Of a stretch of DNA of 64,000 nt, positions 39,442-52,600 are shown piece by piece. Location of the stretch: the NCBI GenBank assembly GCA_030141585.1, contig JAQIFP010000002.1, positions 1 to 64,000 on the forward strand, in the 5' to 3' direction. Within the stretch, counting starts at the first letter, position 1, and every line of letters starts with the position of its first letter. This DNA comes from Ophryocystis elektroscirrha. Taxonomy: Eukaryota > Apicomplexa > Conoidasida > Neogregarinorida > Ophryocystidae. Both the position numbers and the translations under genes were made by a program. A model generated the notes under the pieces. The model was not told the origin of the DNA. It did no database searches and saw nothing but the letters and a program-made list of their open reading frames with translations.

Positions 39442-40531
39442 ATGGTGACACAAAAAAATATATGTGCCGATAATTATAAATCAAGAATACAGGTTGTATA
39501 TTTACATATATAATTTTGGAAAGTAGAGTTTGTTTGATTGGGCAGAAAGCCTGAATGTTTCTTTAGCTCACGAAATACGAGAACGAATGAAAGCGTCCAA
39601 AGAACTAAAAGAATTGGCGCACGATTTAATTAACAAATCTTTACAAAATATTATGGTTGCTATAACAGAAAGTGTTATCAAGCAAGCGGTATCTGCTCAT
39701 ATGCTGAAATTTTTTAGAGCCATTTGGAAAGTGTTGTTCGAAATTGCGAAATTCTGGACAGTTTGGTCAGTTCAAATTTTCATAAACAAAACCAAGCCGA
39801 AATTTCTCAGATAAAAACACAAGTTGATCAATATCATATGAATGTTCAAAAATTAGATCTTGAGTATAAAAGTGAAATGTTCATTGATATAGAAAATCTA
39901 AGCAAAAATTTTCTTATAAAAATATCTGATCTAGAGAAAAATTTACTCAAAATCTTGGATAGTAATTCAAATCAATTTGATTCAGCTATTCATCAATTGA
40001 ACCAGCAAATAAAACACATTCAAAAGTATTTATATACAGTGTTTTATATTAGTTCAAACTATTAAATATTAGTACCATCTTGTTTTAATTGATATATCTA
40101 TTTTTTAGAGAGGCTGAAGAAAGCAACTTATTGTACCGTGAGTTTATTCCGAAAGAAATTGAAGAACTGAAAAAAGGTTATCTATGGTTCCTCTTTAGCG
40201 TTTTTTAGCTTTATTAGAAGAATCTAAAACGCGTGAAGATACAGACAACGCTTTGGTTGAAGTGAGTTTATCATATTATTTTATTTTTTATAGCTTTTAA
40301 ATGAATATAATAATACTTTAAATAAACATCTAAACTTTTCTCAATTTTCTAATTAAAAGTGAAATTTTCTGTAAGTGATTGTAACCTGAATTTCTCAATT
40401 AAATTAAGCCAAAAATGTGTTTTTTTACAGCCGAACATATATATATTATATTAAAAACACAAAACAATTTTTTTAATTATTGATGTAAAATGTAGGTAGC
40501 GATGGTTCTAACAAAATTAATTTATTTTTAA
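39442..40531 (+). CDS. SF-assemblin-like coiled-coil protein
   Basis: Exons joined over short introns read MVTQKNICADNYKSRIQ, SLFDWAESLNVSLAHEIRER, MKASKELKELAHDLINKSLQ, then VRNCEILDSLVSSNF, ISQIKTQVDQYHMNVQKLD, ISDLEKNLLKILDS and finally AEESNLLYREFIPKEIEELK, LLEESKTREDTDNALVEVAM, ending LTKLIYF. It is heptad-rich almost throughout. The final E-E-S-K-T-R-E-D-T-D-N-A segment resembles the conserved C-terminal end of striated-fibre assemblin/beta-giardin (E-x-R-x-x-x-D). Apicomplexans use SFA fibres to link centrosomes to the daughter cytoskeleton. A ~235-nt intron (40261-40495) is longer than most. A generic coiled-coil protein remains possible. Confidence 0.55.
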
Positions 40532-40630
40532 TTTATACGATGTTCCATAAGAATTACAGGTTTCCAATAAATAAATTCTTATTATAGTCTAACTCTGTAC
40601 ACTAAATCTTATCTTTTCCAGTAGCAAACT

Positions 40631-40984
40631 ATGTAAGTGGAATAAAGTATTATAATTTTAAGGTGCGATGAAGAAATATCCTTGTTGACGTCTTCTATTA
40701 TACAAAAAATTGCACTAGCATCAAATATAAAAATGTCTAGTGAAGCTTCCGAATTATTTGCATATCTTCTTAACGAAAACATACAAATAATGTTCAGAAA
40801 TGCATATTTATCCGCTTTAAATGAACAAAGTTCAAATAAAATATATGAAGAAAAAACTCGAAATAGTGAATTGATAAAAGACGAAGTTTTTATTGATAAA
40901 CTGATTCTTCCAGACAGTGTTAAAGTAGATTTTTTAAGTTCTAAACAATCAGAATTAATAGGAGATATCTGTAGCTTTACATAA
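40631..40984 (+). CDS. Possible TAF6-like histone-fold protein with a split start codon
   Basis: The frame beginning CDEEISLLTSSIIQKIALAS runs through NIKMSSEASELFAYLLNENI and FRNAYLSALNEQSS, a helix-loop-long-helix pattern resembling the TAF6 histone fold (SxxxIAESxGIxxLSxEAxxxLA). The only in-frame start able to cover helix 1 is ATG split by a 40-nt intron: AT at 40631-40632 and G at 40673, with the intron starting 'gtaagt' and ending 'ttttaag'. A downstream ATG at 40733 (MSSEASEL) would remove helix 1. The rest (FIDKLILPDSVKVDFLS, ELIGDICSFT) is short. TAF6 partners TAF9 in TFIID/SAGA. The family assignment is tentative. Confidence 0.45.
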
Positions 40985-41081
40985 ATTTAATAATTTACAA
41001 ATTGTTTTTTCTTTCTCAAACAAACCTGTTAGTTTGATAATCTTTTTTTAATTGCCGTTCAACTGGTTTAAATATATTATA

Positions 41082-41501
41082 ATGCATGAAAAATCGACCT
41101 ATCAATTGTACGAAACGGCATCTGATGCCTCTAATCCACGATTTGAAACACAATCAAATAAATCAAACTCAATACAACTGAAAGAAACCACTGATGATGG
41201 TAGTAATCGTTCAAGTAAAAACAAACACTTAAATCAAGATTTTTTTATGAAATATAACATGATCATCAATATGCTTTCCAAGTGTATTATTGGTTCTTGT
41301 TCACGTCAAAGAAATGAAAAAATTTCACCAGTGCTAATACTGGCATTTAGTCAAATCATTGGAATTTCTCTCGAATACATTCTGATGAATGCATCTTATG
41401 AGAACAAAGATGAAAACATAGTTTATATTGACAGCAATTCACTTCGTCGGTTCTTACAAAAAAACTTTAACGTTTTTCATAAAAATGACACTAATTTTTG
41501 A
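41082..41501 (+). CDS. Small protein with a possible histone-fold C-terminus
   Basis: Starts at the ATG at 41082 (MHEKSTYQLYETASDASNPR) and encodes 139 residues without a visible intron. The first 60 residues are Ser/Asn-rich and probably disordered. The second part, MKYNMIINMLSKCI, then KISPVLILAFSQIIGISLEY and NIVYIDSNSLRRFLQKN, has a short-helix/long-helix/short-helix layout like histone-fold proteins such as TAF11-13 or Mhf. No specific family is recognised. It is next to another possible histone-fold gene, also in plus orientation. It could instead be the later exon of that gene, although I found no clean splice between them. Confidence 0.4.
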   Translation: MHEKSTYQLYETASDASNPRFETQSNKSNSIQLKETTDDGSNRSSKNKHLNQDFFMKYNMIINMLSKCIIGSCSRQRNEKISPVLILAFSQIIGISLEYILMNASYENKDENIVYIDSNSLRRFLQKNFNVFHKNDTNF

Positions 41502-41535
41502 TAAAATATAAATTTTTTTGTTTTATAAAATTGTT

Positions 41536-41781
41536 TTAATTATTTGTTTTCACGCGATCTAAACATTCCCACGTAAGTACAGAATTTCCACGAATAACAA
41601 CCATTCCAAGTTCATTGCTTTCCTGTGTACTGGAAATTTCCATTGTATTGTCAAGAACGATGTTCATAAAATTGTCATATCCTCTTAAAACTCCTACTAC
41701 ATGCCGATTTCCGTTAAGGCGAATATCTAGTCTCTTTTCTATAAATTTTTTTAGGTTTGCTGCTCCAACCTTAGAAGCCAT
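41536..41781 (-). CDS. SNRPG: Small nuclear ribonucleoprotein SmG
   Basis: 81-residue frame from ATG at 41781 (MASKVGAANLKKFIEKRLDI); an upstream TTG is not the start. Sm1 motif: RLNGNRHVVGVLRGYDNFMN, including the G-x-L-x-G-x-D-x-x-M-N core. Sm2 motif: LGMVVIRGNSVLTWECL, with the SmG-typical VIRGNS. The start A-x-x-x-L-K-K-F fits SmG. SmG forms part of the heptameric ring around U1, U2, U4 and U5 snRNAs. LSm7 is the other close family member but normally lacks the RGNS block in this context. The gene has no introns. Its 3' end lies 35 bases from the convergent plus-strand ORF, showing how compact the region is. Confidence 0.92.
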   Translation of the reverse strand: MASKVGAANLKKFIEKRLDIRLNGNRHVVGVLRGYDNFMNIVLDNTMEISSTQESNELGMVVIRGNSVLTWECLDRVKTNN

Positions 41782-41913
41782 TGACAATTGCAGTCTTTAA
41801 TGTTGAACCTACAGATTATACTGTATTTTTACAAAAAAATATCTCTGTCAAATTTTTTCTAAAATATGGTGCCAAGACCTTAACTAGTTTATATTATTTA
41901 TGTAAAATTGGAT

Positions 41914-44021
41914 ATGTATAATCATGAACAATATAATGAAACTATTCAAAAAAAAAAGAAATTACAATATAAAGTTCTTGAGCGTTTTAGCGAATGGGTA
42001 TAGTTGAACTTTGTATATATATTGTATCAGGTATCTTTGAAAGCTAAAATACAAGAAGTTTCAAATATTTCAAGTAGTTTCATATATGATCATGAAGTGA
42101 AAAAGGATTAAAATCATGTTTAACTTTAGAGCGAGATTACAAAATTTAACCATACACTTAAATCATTAGATGCTTTGAAGAAAACAAAATTTGATGTAAT
42201 TTATTTAAACTGTGAAGAAATTTTAGCGGCATAAAGGATTGCAGCTATCTAATTTAAAACTTTTGAAAGAAGAAGACGATAGAAAACAAACTATAGCATT
42301 GAAAAAAAACAATATTTTTTCTTTAAAACATGAATTCGAAGTATCATCATATTTTAAATTAGTTTTTGAAGAATAGGACGGCCAAAATTAATTTAATATC
42401 TTTATTTTTGCGTCAAATGCAATTAGCTTTCAACGTAACAAATTTCATGTTATTACATTTTAGGAGTTGACGGATTATAGTCGAAGAATAAATGCATATC
42501 GTTACATTATTGAAGGACAGCGCAAAGAAACATTTGATCGAATACAGGAGATTTGTGGTAATCTAAGAGTTTATTGTCGATTGCGGCCATTAACAAGTAC
42601 GATTATCTTCTTTAAGGTTTAATTTGTTGGTGAATTATGCAGACTCTGAACTCAAGAACAAACAAGAACAAATTGATTTTTTGATTGACAAAGATTTTCA
42701 AAGATTAACTGTATCTGTATATGATAACAAAAAATATGTAATCATACATATATTTATTCAGTACTTGTAATCAGAATTTAGCTGGAATCTCTGAAAGTAC
42801 CTATAATTTTGTTTTTGATTACATTTTTGGACCCTTGTCAAGCCAATCTGACGTTTATAGAAATATGTATCAGTAAATCAACTTTTAAAAATTGAAGCTT
42901 TTATATAGGTTGATCCAAAGTGTTTTAGATGGTTATAATGTGACATTATTCGCGTATGGCCAAACCGGAAGTGGCAAGACTTATACCATGGAAGGTATAA
43001 TATATAATTGTTATAAAAGATATAATAACATATTAATCGCAGGAATTATACCTTTATCTGTAAAATCCATTTTTGACAGTTTGGAAACATTGGAATAGTA
43101 ATTATAATTTAAACTTTCTCAAAATTTTAGTTCATCTTGGTCTTACAATGTCGAAATATCTATTTTTGAGGTAATCAAGAATGATTAATATTTTAATCGA
43201 CCGAATCGTATAATTGTAAGTAATATGTTCTTTCCAGATTTATAATGAAACCATTCGAGATTTACTTAGATCTTTAAATGGCAGCTTAAAGTATTTGAAT
43301 TATATAATAATATAATAAATTTAGTGATCCAAATGATAAAAAGCACTCTCAAAGTTGTGAAATTAAATTAGACGTTAAAGGAAACATAATTGTCTCAAAT
43401 ATAAAGTCAGGTAAATTACTGATGATTTGTAATTATAATGAACAGTCCCTGTAAAAACTATAAACGAGATTATTGAGTTGTTAAAAATTTCTCAAAAGTA
43501 CAGAATGGTTGCAGCTACTGCTTGCAATGATCAGAGTAGTCGTAGCCATAGGTAATAGCAACGAATCTTAATTATTGAGCAAGCAGTATTTTCCAGTTGA
43601 AAATTGCAAAGCGACGAAAACTCGATGATAAAATTACAACAAGTGTCTTGTCATTTGTATGCATCTATATATTATAAAATAATGAAAGGTTGATTTAGCT
43701 GGATCAGAACGTTTAGAAAAATCTCAAGCTACTGGAGCTCGATTAAAAGAGGCTCAACACATAAATAAATCTTTGTCGTGTTTATATGACGTGATAAATG
43801 CTATTTGTAAATAACTATATGTTAAAATTTATAACTCAGATTTTCAGAAATCCCATATACCCTTCAGAAATTCTAAATTGACTTTGTTATTAAAAGATTC
43901 TCTAGGTGGCAAATCAAAAACACTCTTGATTGTAAATTTGTCATCCTTGAAAAAAAATTGGTCTGAAAGTTTGAATTCTTTAAGATTTGCCACTAAGGCG
44001 AATAGTTGTGTTTTATCTTAA
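41914..44021 (+). CDS. Kinesin-14 (C-terminal motor)
   Basis: Start [20 protein letters not shown], a predicted coiled stalk (about 200 residues), then [25 protein letters not shown], the neck preceding a C-terminal motor as in the Ncd/KAR3 (kinesin-14) class. Motor motifs in order: [16 protein letters not shown] (P-loop), [19 protein letters not shown] strand ([16 protein letters not shown]), NDQSSRSH (switch I), [17 protein letters not shown] (switch II), [35 protein letters not shown] and LIVNLSS. The last block is [14 protein letters not shown]. All nucleotide residues are intact. Many introns of about 30-60 nt are needed. Kinesin-14 motors move to microtubule minus ends and work in spindle organisation. 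Confidence 0.88.
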
Positions 44022-44114
44022 ACTCTATCCTTATAATAATAAAGAAAATTTGTTATTATTTAATAAAAGAAAGTAAATTTTAGGTATGAAAGTGTGTTTA
44101 CCACTTAAATTTAA

Positions 44115-46613
44115 ATGAGTATAGAAAGTGATACAAAAAACAAATTTTTGAATGAAACATTAACAAGCGTGTTAACAAAAAATTTTTTAGTTAAACTTTT
44201 TGAAAAAAGTAAAACTTCTCTAAAAACAGTGAATTGTATAAATGAATTAGAAGGATATTTAAACTCAATATACAATAATCTCAGCGTGCACAATCAACAG
44301 ATTCATTTTAAACTTTTTCCACTTGAAAAAAATAATGAATTTGTAAAATCCTTAGAAGTTTTGCGCAATAACAAAACTCATCTTCGAAACTCTTTTGGCA
44401 TATACGTTAACGAATTTTTATTGACTGATGAAATTACAAAAAGTATTAATGAAAAACCCATCAACGATGATTATCTCGAACTTATAAAATCTTTACATTT
44501 AAAGTATAAAAAATGCAAAGAATCTAATAAAGTTTCACTTAGTAAAACTACAGAAAATTTGGATTGTATTGAGCAGCTATTAACAACGGCTGTTGGACGA
44601 TTATATTCAGAGCTAGAATCGGTTTACAAATGTTCTGAGATAATAGATTTCAAAAATGATGAACTCATTCATAGAATAGGAACAATTTATAAGTTTCTAA
44701 GCTTTTATTATCCAAGATATGCACATTCTTTTGTGAAAGATTACGTCAATGTAATGGCAAAAAATTACTTGTATATATTTACAAACCATCTGGTCAAGTT
44801 TAAAGAACTAGTTGAAAAATTACTACCATTGAATAGAAAGAACATTATTCCAAATTGTGTAAATCTCACTGATGATGAATTGCTCAAACTTCGAGAAGAT
44901 TTCAGTAAAGAAAATACGTAAACTCTGTTAACAATACATTACTCAGTAAATAGATATATGACAAATTTTGAATCTGCTGATATCTTAAATATAAGTAAAA
45001 CATTAATGACTTTATACATTTCAAGACAAGTATATGAAAAATTTGAATAATAACGTTTCTAGTTTGCAAATTTTGAGGTAAGATAAATCGAAGATAATTT
45101 AAACAGATATCCACACGAAATCGCAGCTCATATATTTCAACAAGAACACCAACGGTTATTTGATATTTTTTATAGCAAAACAACAGAAGAACTGAGTGAC
45201 GAAGACAAACAGAAATCTTTGGTTCCAGATAGTTTTGAAAGACAACATATTGAAAAACTTTTATCACACATTTTCGAAAAGTAAAAGTAGAATTTACTGA
45301 ATATCTTTAGCTCGATCAATTATTTTGTTTCTGGAATTGCTAAGCTAATGAAGGATACAGATGACTTAGTGATTGCATTAGTTTTGATTATTACTACCAA
45401 GATTAGTTGGTAATATTTATAAAAGTAAATTGTTTCAGCCAAAAGTTATTAACCAAACACACATATAATTTGGAGCAGTTTGATAATTGTTTACTAAATA
45501 AGCTATTAATTATTTTGAAAGATCTAGTGCAAAAGCACATCTTTACATTGTCGAATCAATTTACTAATGTGAACTTGTTAATAAACAGATTTGACTTTAA
45601 ACAGTAGGAATTAAAGTTCCAACTTATATATAAGGTTTTTGACATATATTGGAACCATAATTTGTTTAGCTGATATTTTAAAAGAGTCATTTCCTCAACT
45701 TTACAACGTTTTAAACCAGTTTATTGAAGTGAATCATAATTTTTATTGCGAGGCACTTAGTGTAAGTAATTTTTTTGTAGATACAGAATCATACATAGTT
45801 ATTTGCTATATTCAAATAGAATTGCTATATTTCATTCAAAAATATGATTTAATTGTGCATAAATCGACAATTGTAACTTAATTCATATGTTGGTCTTAAA
45901 ATATTTCTAAAATAAGTTTTATAATTTTTCGTAATTTGACGTATTCTGATTATCTGCTCAGCATGTTTTTTTAATTATAAATTGGCAGTATGGCTGCATT
46001 TGTCACGATTGCAGGCTAACTATGAGAAAAACTTGACAAGATTGGTCAAGAACTATGATAAAGCGCATCATGACATATATAAATTAATTTATTTGATCAA
46101 CGAACTTAATTGTGTTATTGATTGCTACAATGCAAAACTCATCCCTTCTCCCATAATTCAGAAGTAATAATGAATTGTTTATATTGATTCTTAGTATATA
46201 TACAAAGTTGACAAACAATTCTACCACGTTGGTAGATGTAATTGTTAAGAAAGAGTTCCCTTATTTATCAGAAAAAAATTTACACTCAACTAGTCAATTA
46301 TGGGTATTGTCTTATAATTTTATATTTGTTAAGGCTTCAGAGTTTGCTTTAAATTGGAAGAAACAATTTATTATGATTTGGAAATTGTTGTCTATAAATA
46401 TTCAAAACCACGACACTCTGTGCAATATTCAACAACAGGTAATAATCTTTTTCATAAAAGTAAATCCAGATACTTAATAAAGTATTCCAGAATTACAAAC
46501 AGAAATTGGATTTCTTTGATAGTTTCTGCTCTGAAAGTTGTAATATTTTCATCCCATTAAATATTTTACTTGATGAGTTAAAGATATTTTGCGAGAATAG
46601 TTCAGACCAGTGA
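44115..46613 (+). CDS. VPS52: Vps52-like GARP/EARP subunit
   Basis: Begins MSIESDTKNKFLNETLTSVL; the first exon of 269 codons includes ECIKLLSF-like segments such as RIGTIYKFLSFYYPRYAHSF and VKDYVNVMAKNYLYIF, matching Vps52 order (KYRFFYEFL ... YVDTMSKIYLSYF). Later exons hold YPHEIAAHIFQQEHQRLFDI, PDSFERQHIEKLL, IGTIICLADILKESFPQLY, LSRLQANYEKNLTRLVKN, LIYLINELNCVIDCYNAK and, in the final exon, IPLNILLDELKIFCENSSDQ, like the Vps52 C-terminus. GARP tethers endosome-derived vesicles to the Golgi. Introns are 30-60 nt. Family similarity is judged from memory of block order and is weaker than for CDC48 or kinesin. Confidence 0.65.
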
Positions 46614-46663
46614 GTTGTGGCAACATCTAGAATTTTTTTTTTTTATAATTTAGCACTGTAATC

Positions 46664-49600
46664 TTAGAAATTTAATTCAGTAATTGAGGGTATTGGTGGG
46701 TTGACAGTTTTCTTTTTTTTAAATGGATGTACATCGATAAGTTGTGGAAGATTAATAATAATATCTGGGCATGATTTTGATTGATTAACTGTTAAAAATG
46801 AAGCATTACAGGATACTATTTTATGCATGAATGATTTGCAATTTTTTAAATTTGACTTATCCTTAGGTGATTTCATAATTTTTTCAATTAATTCCTGCGT
46901 TTAAAATATATTATTACAATAATTTACCTTTATCTCTGATTCTCCCAAACATGCTTGCCCTATTGTTTTCAAAGCCTCAAGATATGGATAACTTATTTCT
47001 GAAATAACGTTGCACGTAAAAAGACTTTTCAACCCTTTGTAAAGGGTATTGCTGAGAAGTGATGTTAAAGAATTATAATCGGTTTCGTTCAAAAACCGTT
47101 GAAGTGGAGATATTTTGATAGAATCGAAAGAGGTTTTTTCAATGTAAGGGTCAAAGCTGTATTGATTGTAAATAAGATAGTATAAATTCTTCAAAAGATA
47201 TAAAATTATTTTTGTAACGGATAAGGGGGTTGGCATAAATTTTGTTGTAGCTTGTTTGATAAATGTTTTGACAATTTTAAAGCATTCTTGTATAGTATTT
47301 ACAAAGGGAAAAGTAATAAGCTTACAGCAAACTATAATTAAATTTGATAACAATAATTCGCTCATATATATTTTTAACTTATAACTTTCCTGCTCGTTGT
47401 TGGTTTTTGTTTTATTATTCACTTTAATATCACTTGTAGCATAGGATCGCTTTACATTCAAGATATGACTAATGATATTTAGGGTTTTCATTGCACAGTT
47501 TGAGACTAAATTTTTTCTTGTTGTATATATGAACCAATTACGTTTTGTTTTTTGAGAAGAAGCTGAAAACGCATTGTTGTGTAGTTCCAATTGTTCAACT
47601 TCTGCTTCAAGTCTTGTAGATACATTTTGCAAAAATGGTATCATTAAATATTCTAAATAGCCTTCAAAAGGAAAGTTTCCATTGTGTAAAACTTCTAGTA
47701 TGTTATCGGAAAACAAATGTGATATAAAAATAGACAAAAATGAATGTAAATGAGACAGCGGTGAAGTTGATAATGTTTGATTTATGAAATTTAATAAAAA
47801 TACTTGTACTTTAGAATACGCATACACGCCTGGAACAACTTGAATCATTAATCCTAAAACACTTCAAATTTTTTATTTAATAGATAACAATAGTAATTTA
47901 CATAATATTTCGTTGAAATACCAGCTTATTTTCAATTTTAATTAACAATATGCTAATCGTATTACCGAAAACTAATGCATCTTAAGTGGTATAAATTTTT
48001 TCTTGTTACTTGAACAGAGTTGTAATTCATTTCAGAGGGAATATATTCATCTTTTATTGAAGGATCGGCATTTATCACTAAAATATGGTTCAATTCATAT
48101 TATGCTACTTATTGATGATTGTGATCCGTTAATCTCTTTCAATTCTTCTGAACTTATAGAACAAAAATAACGAAGTTGTGTAATTTCCTTTTGAATCTGA
48201 AATATAACAGTGAAAAGATAATTGACGTTTACATCTGGTTGCCAAAATTTTTGAACACATGTTATAAACTCAAATATTTCAAAAAACAGTTTTTTTACAA
48301 ACACGTCAAGAGGGTCGTAAAAACTGAAACTGATGTTTGAAGACACATCTTCTCCTAAATTTATTGTTTTATCAAGACAAAAAGAATAATTTTTAGTAAA
48401 AGTTGTATTGAAATATCCACCGGATATCTTTAAATCATCTGTTGAAGGGACATTAGATCTTTTCAAAACTTTTTCTATCAATGATAGTAATCGGAAAATT
48501 GTGTTCCTAAAAGTACTTTAAACTCTTTTTTTTATACTTTTTCGTGTTTTTGTAGTCATTGTCACTGGATGAGTTGTATTCTTCGCCGTTGTTTTCAAAA
48601 AAAAAACTCAGAAAAGTGACCTGATATTATTTATATCGTTAATTAATATACTATTGAATAAGATTCAGCAGAAATGATTTGTTTTAACTGATTATAAATG
48701 TGCTGAGCCAAATCTTGAATTATACTTTGCTGAACAGAATATTTTTGTATCGCAGAAGAAGCAATCATCATAACTTCAATGATTAGTAGTTGTTCTGAAT
48801 CAGAAATAAGTTTCAGATAATTTTGTAGTAAATTTTGCAGATACTGAGGCGGATTTATATGAAAGAACGAATTACTTGAAAAATTGTGAGTGCGACGTCA
48901 TGATCATTTTGCTCGCAAAAGCTTATTAAAACTGATAATGCTCGCTTTCGAACATAATCAGTTCTTAATCTTTGATTGTTTTGAGAATTGATGTTTTCTT
49001 TTACAAGCAGGCTATCATCTATAAGATTTTTTGTGAACTGAAAAATGAGGTCGCGTATTAAAAATTCTTTATAATACATAACTATGGTTGAAGAAAAAAA
49101 TTCAAGTCGCCTAAACGAATAAACTTATAGAATTTTGATACCTAATTTCGATTAAGTGTACGGAATCAGAATTCTGAAATTTAATGTTAAGGATTTGAAT
49201 AAAAGTTTTGACCCATGTTTCCTTATTACAATCTGTTTATAGTTGAATAATAACAGTTACCTGTAACTAAAGTATATAATTGAGCTTTTAATGATGTTAA
49301 ACTTTCTAGCAAACTAAAAAAACAATCTAATACGGTATGTGACACAAATAATTGACATTTTTGACGATCAGACATCGCATAGGAAAGATTCACAATCTAA
49401 TAAACAATATAAGAAAAGTAGTATATAATAATCAAAATTTTTACACGCTTAATAAAAAAGTCTTACTTTAGCTGGATCATATCTAGCTGAATTTGTGACA
49501 AAGTCGTGGGATAAAATTAAATTTGAAATTGAATATACAGTTTCAATGTACGAAGCTGCAAATTTATTTGACTTGAAGTATTACTTGAATCAATGGAGTA

Positions 49601-52600
49601 CATGGAACAACAACATGCATTTACTTGAGTCTTGAAATTAGCTATTAAGTTATTTGAAGTGCTCCAGTCAATTTTTTCATTATCTTTACTATCATTAGTA
49701 TCATCCAAATCTCCAGAATCTAAGTTATAGATAATGCAGCGTTGAGATTTAGAAGGTAAATTTTTGTAGCTGTGAAATAAAGGAAATCACTTTTTTTACT
49801 TGTAACAATTGCCTTCTAACTTTGTATATAAATCTTCAAGAAACATGTCTAGAGGCCACGAGGTTCCACTAAGTGACTGATTCAATTGAGTTTTCAAAGA
49901 ATAAAGATTAGAGTCTTCATAGTATACCATTTTGAAAAATAGTAGGCCTATACATTTGAAAGATTTTTCATATAAGTACCAATATAGTATGTTATAAACT
50001 GGTTTTTCAAATTGTCATGCATTTTTCTCATGAATACATTACTCCAGCTTATGGAAATCGATAATCCAATTTGAGAAATAATAATTGAACTATCCAAAAC
50101 TAATGGAATTACAACTTTTCTATAAAATATAATAAGTAATAATTATAATAGTACTTCCAAAAATCTTCAATACCAGATACTGAAAAAGTATTTTCTATTA
50201 GATTTACAACATTTTGATTAAATTTTTTGATGAAAGTAGCAATTTGAAGCTGGCAGTCGTAAAAAATCTATTTAAAATTTTGAGAATTATGAGATTTTTT
50301 ACAGGTTTCTCTTCATAAGATACGTTTATAAAATATATGTTGACAAGTTCAATAATTAAACATAACAGTCCTTGTAATTGACGAGTTGTCAGTTTATCTG
50401 AAATGTCTTTTCGATTCAAAAGTCCAAAGAAACAGACTAAAGCGTCAAGTGCAGACTAATACCAATGCAGAGCATATCAATGATTACCGTTTGTAAAGGG
50501 GCCAGTAACTTTAATGCAAATAATATGTTTTGTTCTATTCTTCTATCAAAGAATTCAATGCTTGGACAACAAATCATCAAGCCTCTAAAACTATCTTGAT
50601 ACAAACAAAACTAACGTTATAGAATCAGTTAAAAGTGATGCATAAGCGTGAAGCTCAATATTCTGATTTTGAGGAGTTTTCTGATATTCAGATTCCAGAA
50701 TAGTGCATTCACTTTGTATAAGATAAAGCAAATTCTCTAAACTTTCCTAAAATTTAGTAAATTAATTATCGTATCAATGTAAGATTTGTTAATTAATTAC
50801 ATTGACGCAGTTGGAAATTTTTCGACATGATGTTACAGGTAAATAGTTGTTTTCTAAATTTGCTTTATTAGATAGATCAACTAGAAATTTGAAAAATACG
50901 ATTTTTTTTCGATAAGTAAGATTTGTTATAAAAGAGGTATAAATTTGATTCCAATACACATCCGATTGTTGTATGCATATATCAGAAATTATGCTAGCAC
51001 ATTTGTTTAAAAGCATGTTGGATTCCATATCTAATTTAAAATAATACTCAATAAATTTTTACAAGGAGCAACTTCTATCAGTTTACTTAAGGTGCTACTC
51101 AATTCTAAGTTACTGCTTGAACATTTTTTTATAGCTTCTTGAAGCAATTGTAAACAATAAAATTGTATTGAATCAGCGTTTTCAATTTTGTATTTAGTGA
51201 TGGTTGAAGCGTCAAAGCATTGGGAGAATAAATTATTGTCTAACGATCTGTAAAGAAAAATATTTAGACAAAGCCAAAAATGAAGTATTGATATCAATAC
51301 ATTTAGAAGAAATTTAACTTACATTATAACAGCTTCCATAATTTGTTTAACAGCGTCATTGCAACACGATATTTTTAATAAAACATTTTCTGCGTTTTTC
51401 CTCTCAAAATCGTCAATTGAATGTGCAGCGACGCATGAATAATATATGATTTGATTTGGAATCATAATAGAAATACTAATATTTCTATTAATCTATTGAT
51501 ATTCAGAAAATTGTAGTCACTTTGTTAACTTTCCTAATAAAATTTTTGATTCTTCCTTTCTTAAAGGTCTTGCTAATCAACACTTGAATACATTGTATCA
51601 AAGTCAAAGTTCAATTAAGTTAAATGTTTGATTATTATAGAAAAAAACATTTTAAATTATTTTGAAGTGGTAAATAATAGTTGCTGTTTTTTTTTGCACG
51701 ACTTGAACTCCCGGAAAAGGGTAGAAGACTTCATAATCAGTTGAAGAAAAGAGTTCCAATAGGAAGGATTAAGTCTTTGAATTATAATTGAAGCTTCTTC
51801 TATATCAATATACAAACTTTCCAGTAACTCTGCATCATGAGAGTTTATATTGAGTTTACTCCAAGACACTATAAGTGATCCAGACAAGCAACGGTTGAGA
51901 AAATTACACCAAATTACAAATTCGATAAATGAGTCTTGATTTGTATACTTTGACAATATATTAGACAATTCTATGGTCCGAACAAGAACTTTCTTTAAAG
52001 ATAAAGGAATCATTTGACTGTAATGATTCATGTCAAAATTCATCAAATTGTTGAAAAACTAAATTTTAAACACAGTAATGCATAAATAAATTACCTTATT
52101 TTTCATGAAAAACCCGAGAAAAAGTTGAAAAAAGTTAGGTTTTTCTAAGCTATTTGGGAAAATACTTACAGAGGTATAAGAAACTTGATTTGTGAATGTA
52201 ATTTCATCCGTATTTTGATAATCGGATTCTATATCATTTGATTGAGTTTTTTTAGCAAATAAATCAACTATTAAATGACTATTCAATGAATGTTTTTTTG
52301 GATTTGTCAAATAGTAAAGAATTAATATTTTAGGAATAACCAAGAACGCAGCCACGTCACAATCATAAATAGAATTTTCCAAGCGATCAACTTTTGGTAA
52401 ATACGGTTTATAATCTGTTTTTTTTGTTGTAAGTTTTTGACTAGACGAGCCATCATCAAATTCACTACACTTTTGCTTCATAACTTTGATCAGATTATTG
52501 ACATGTATAGAAGGGTTTTTTTGAACCAATTGGGTAATAGTTTCCAAAAAATAATCCAATTCAATTATACTCCACATGAAAAATATAAAATCGATAAAGC

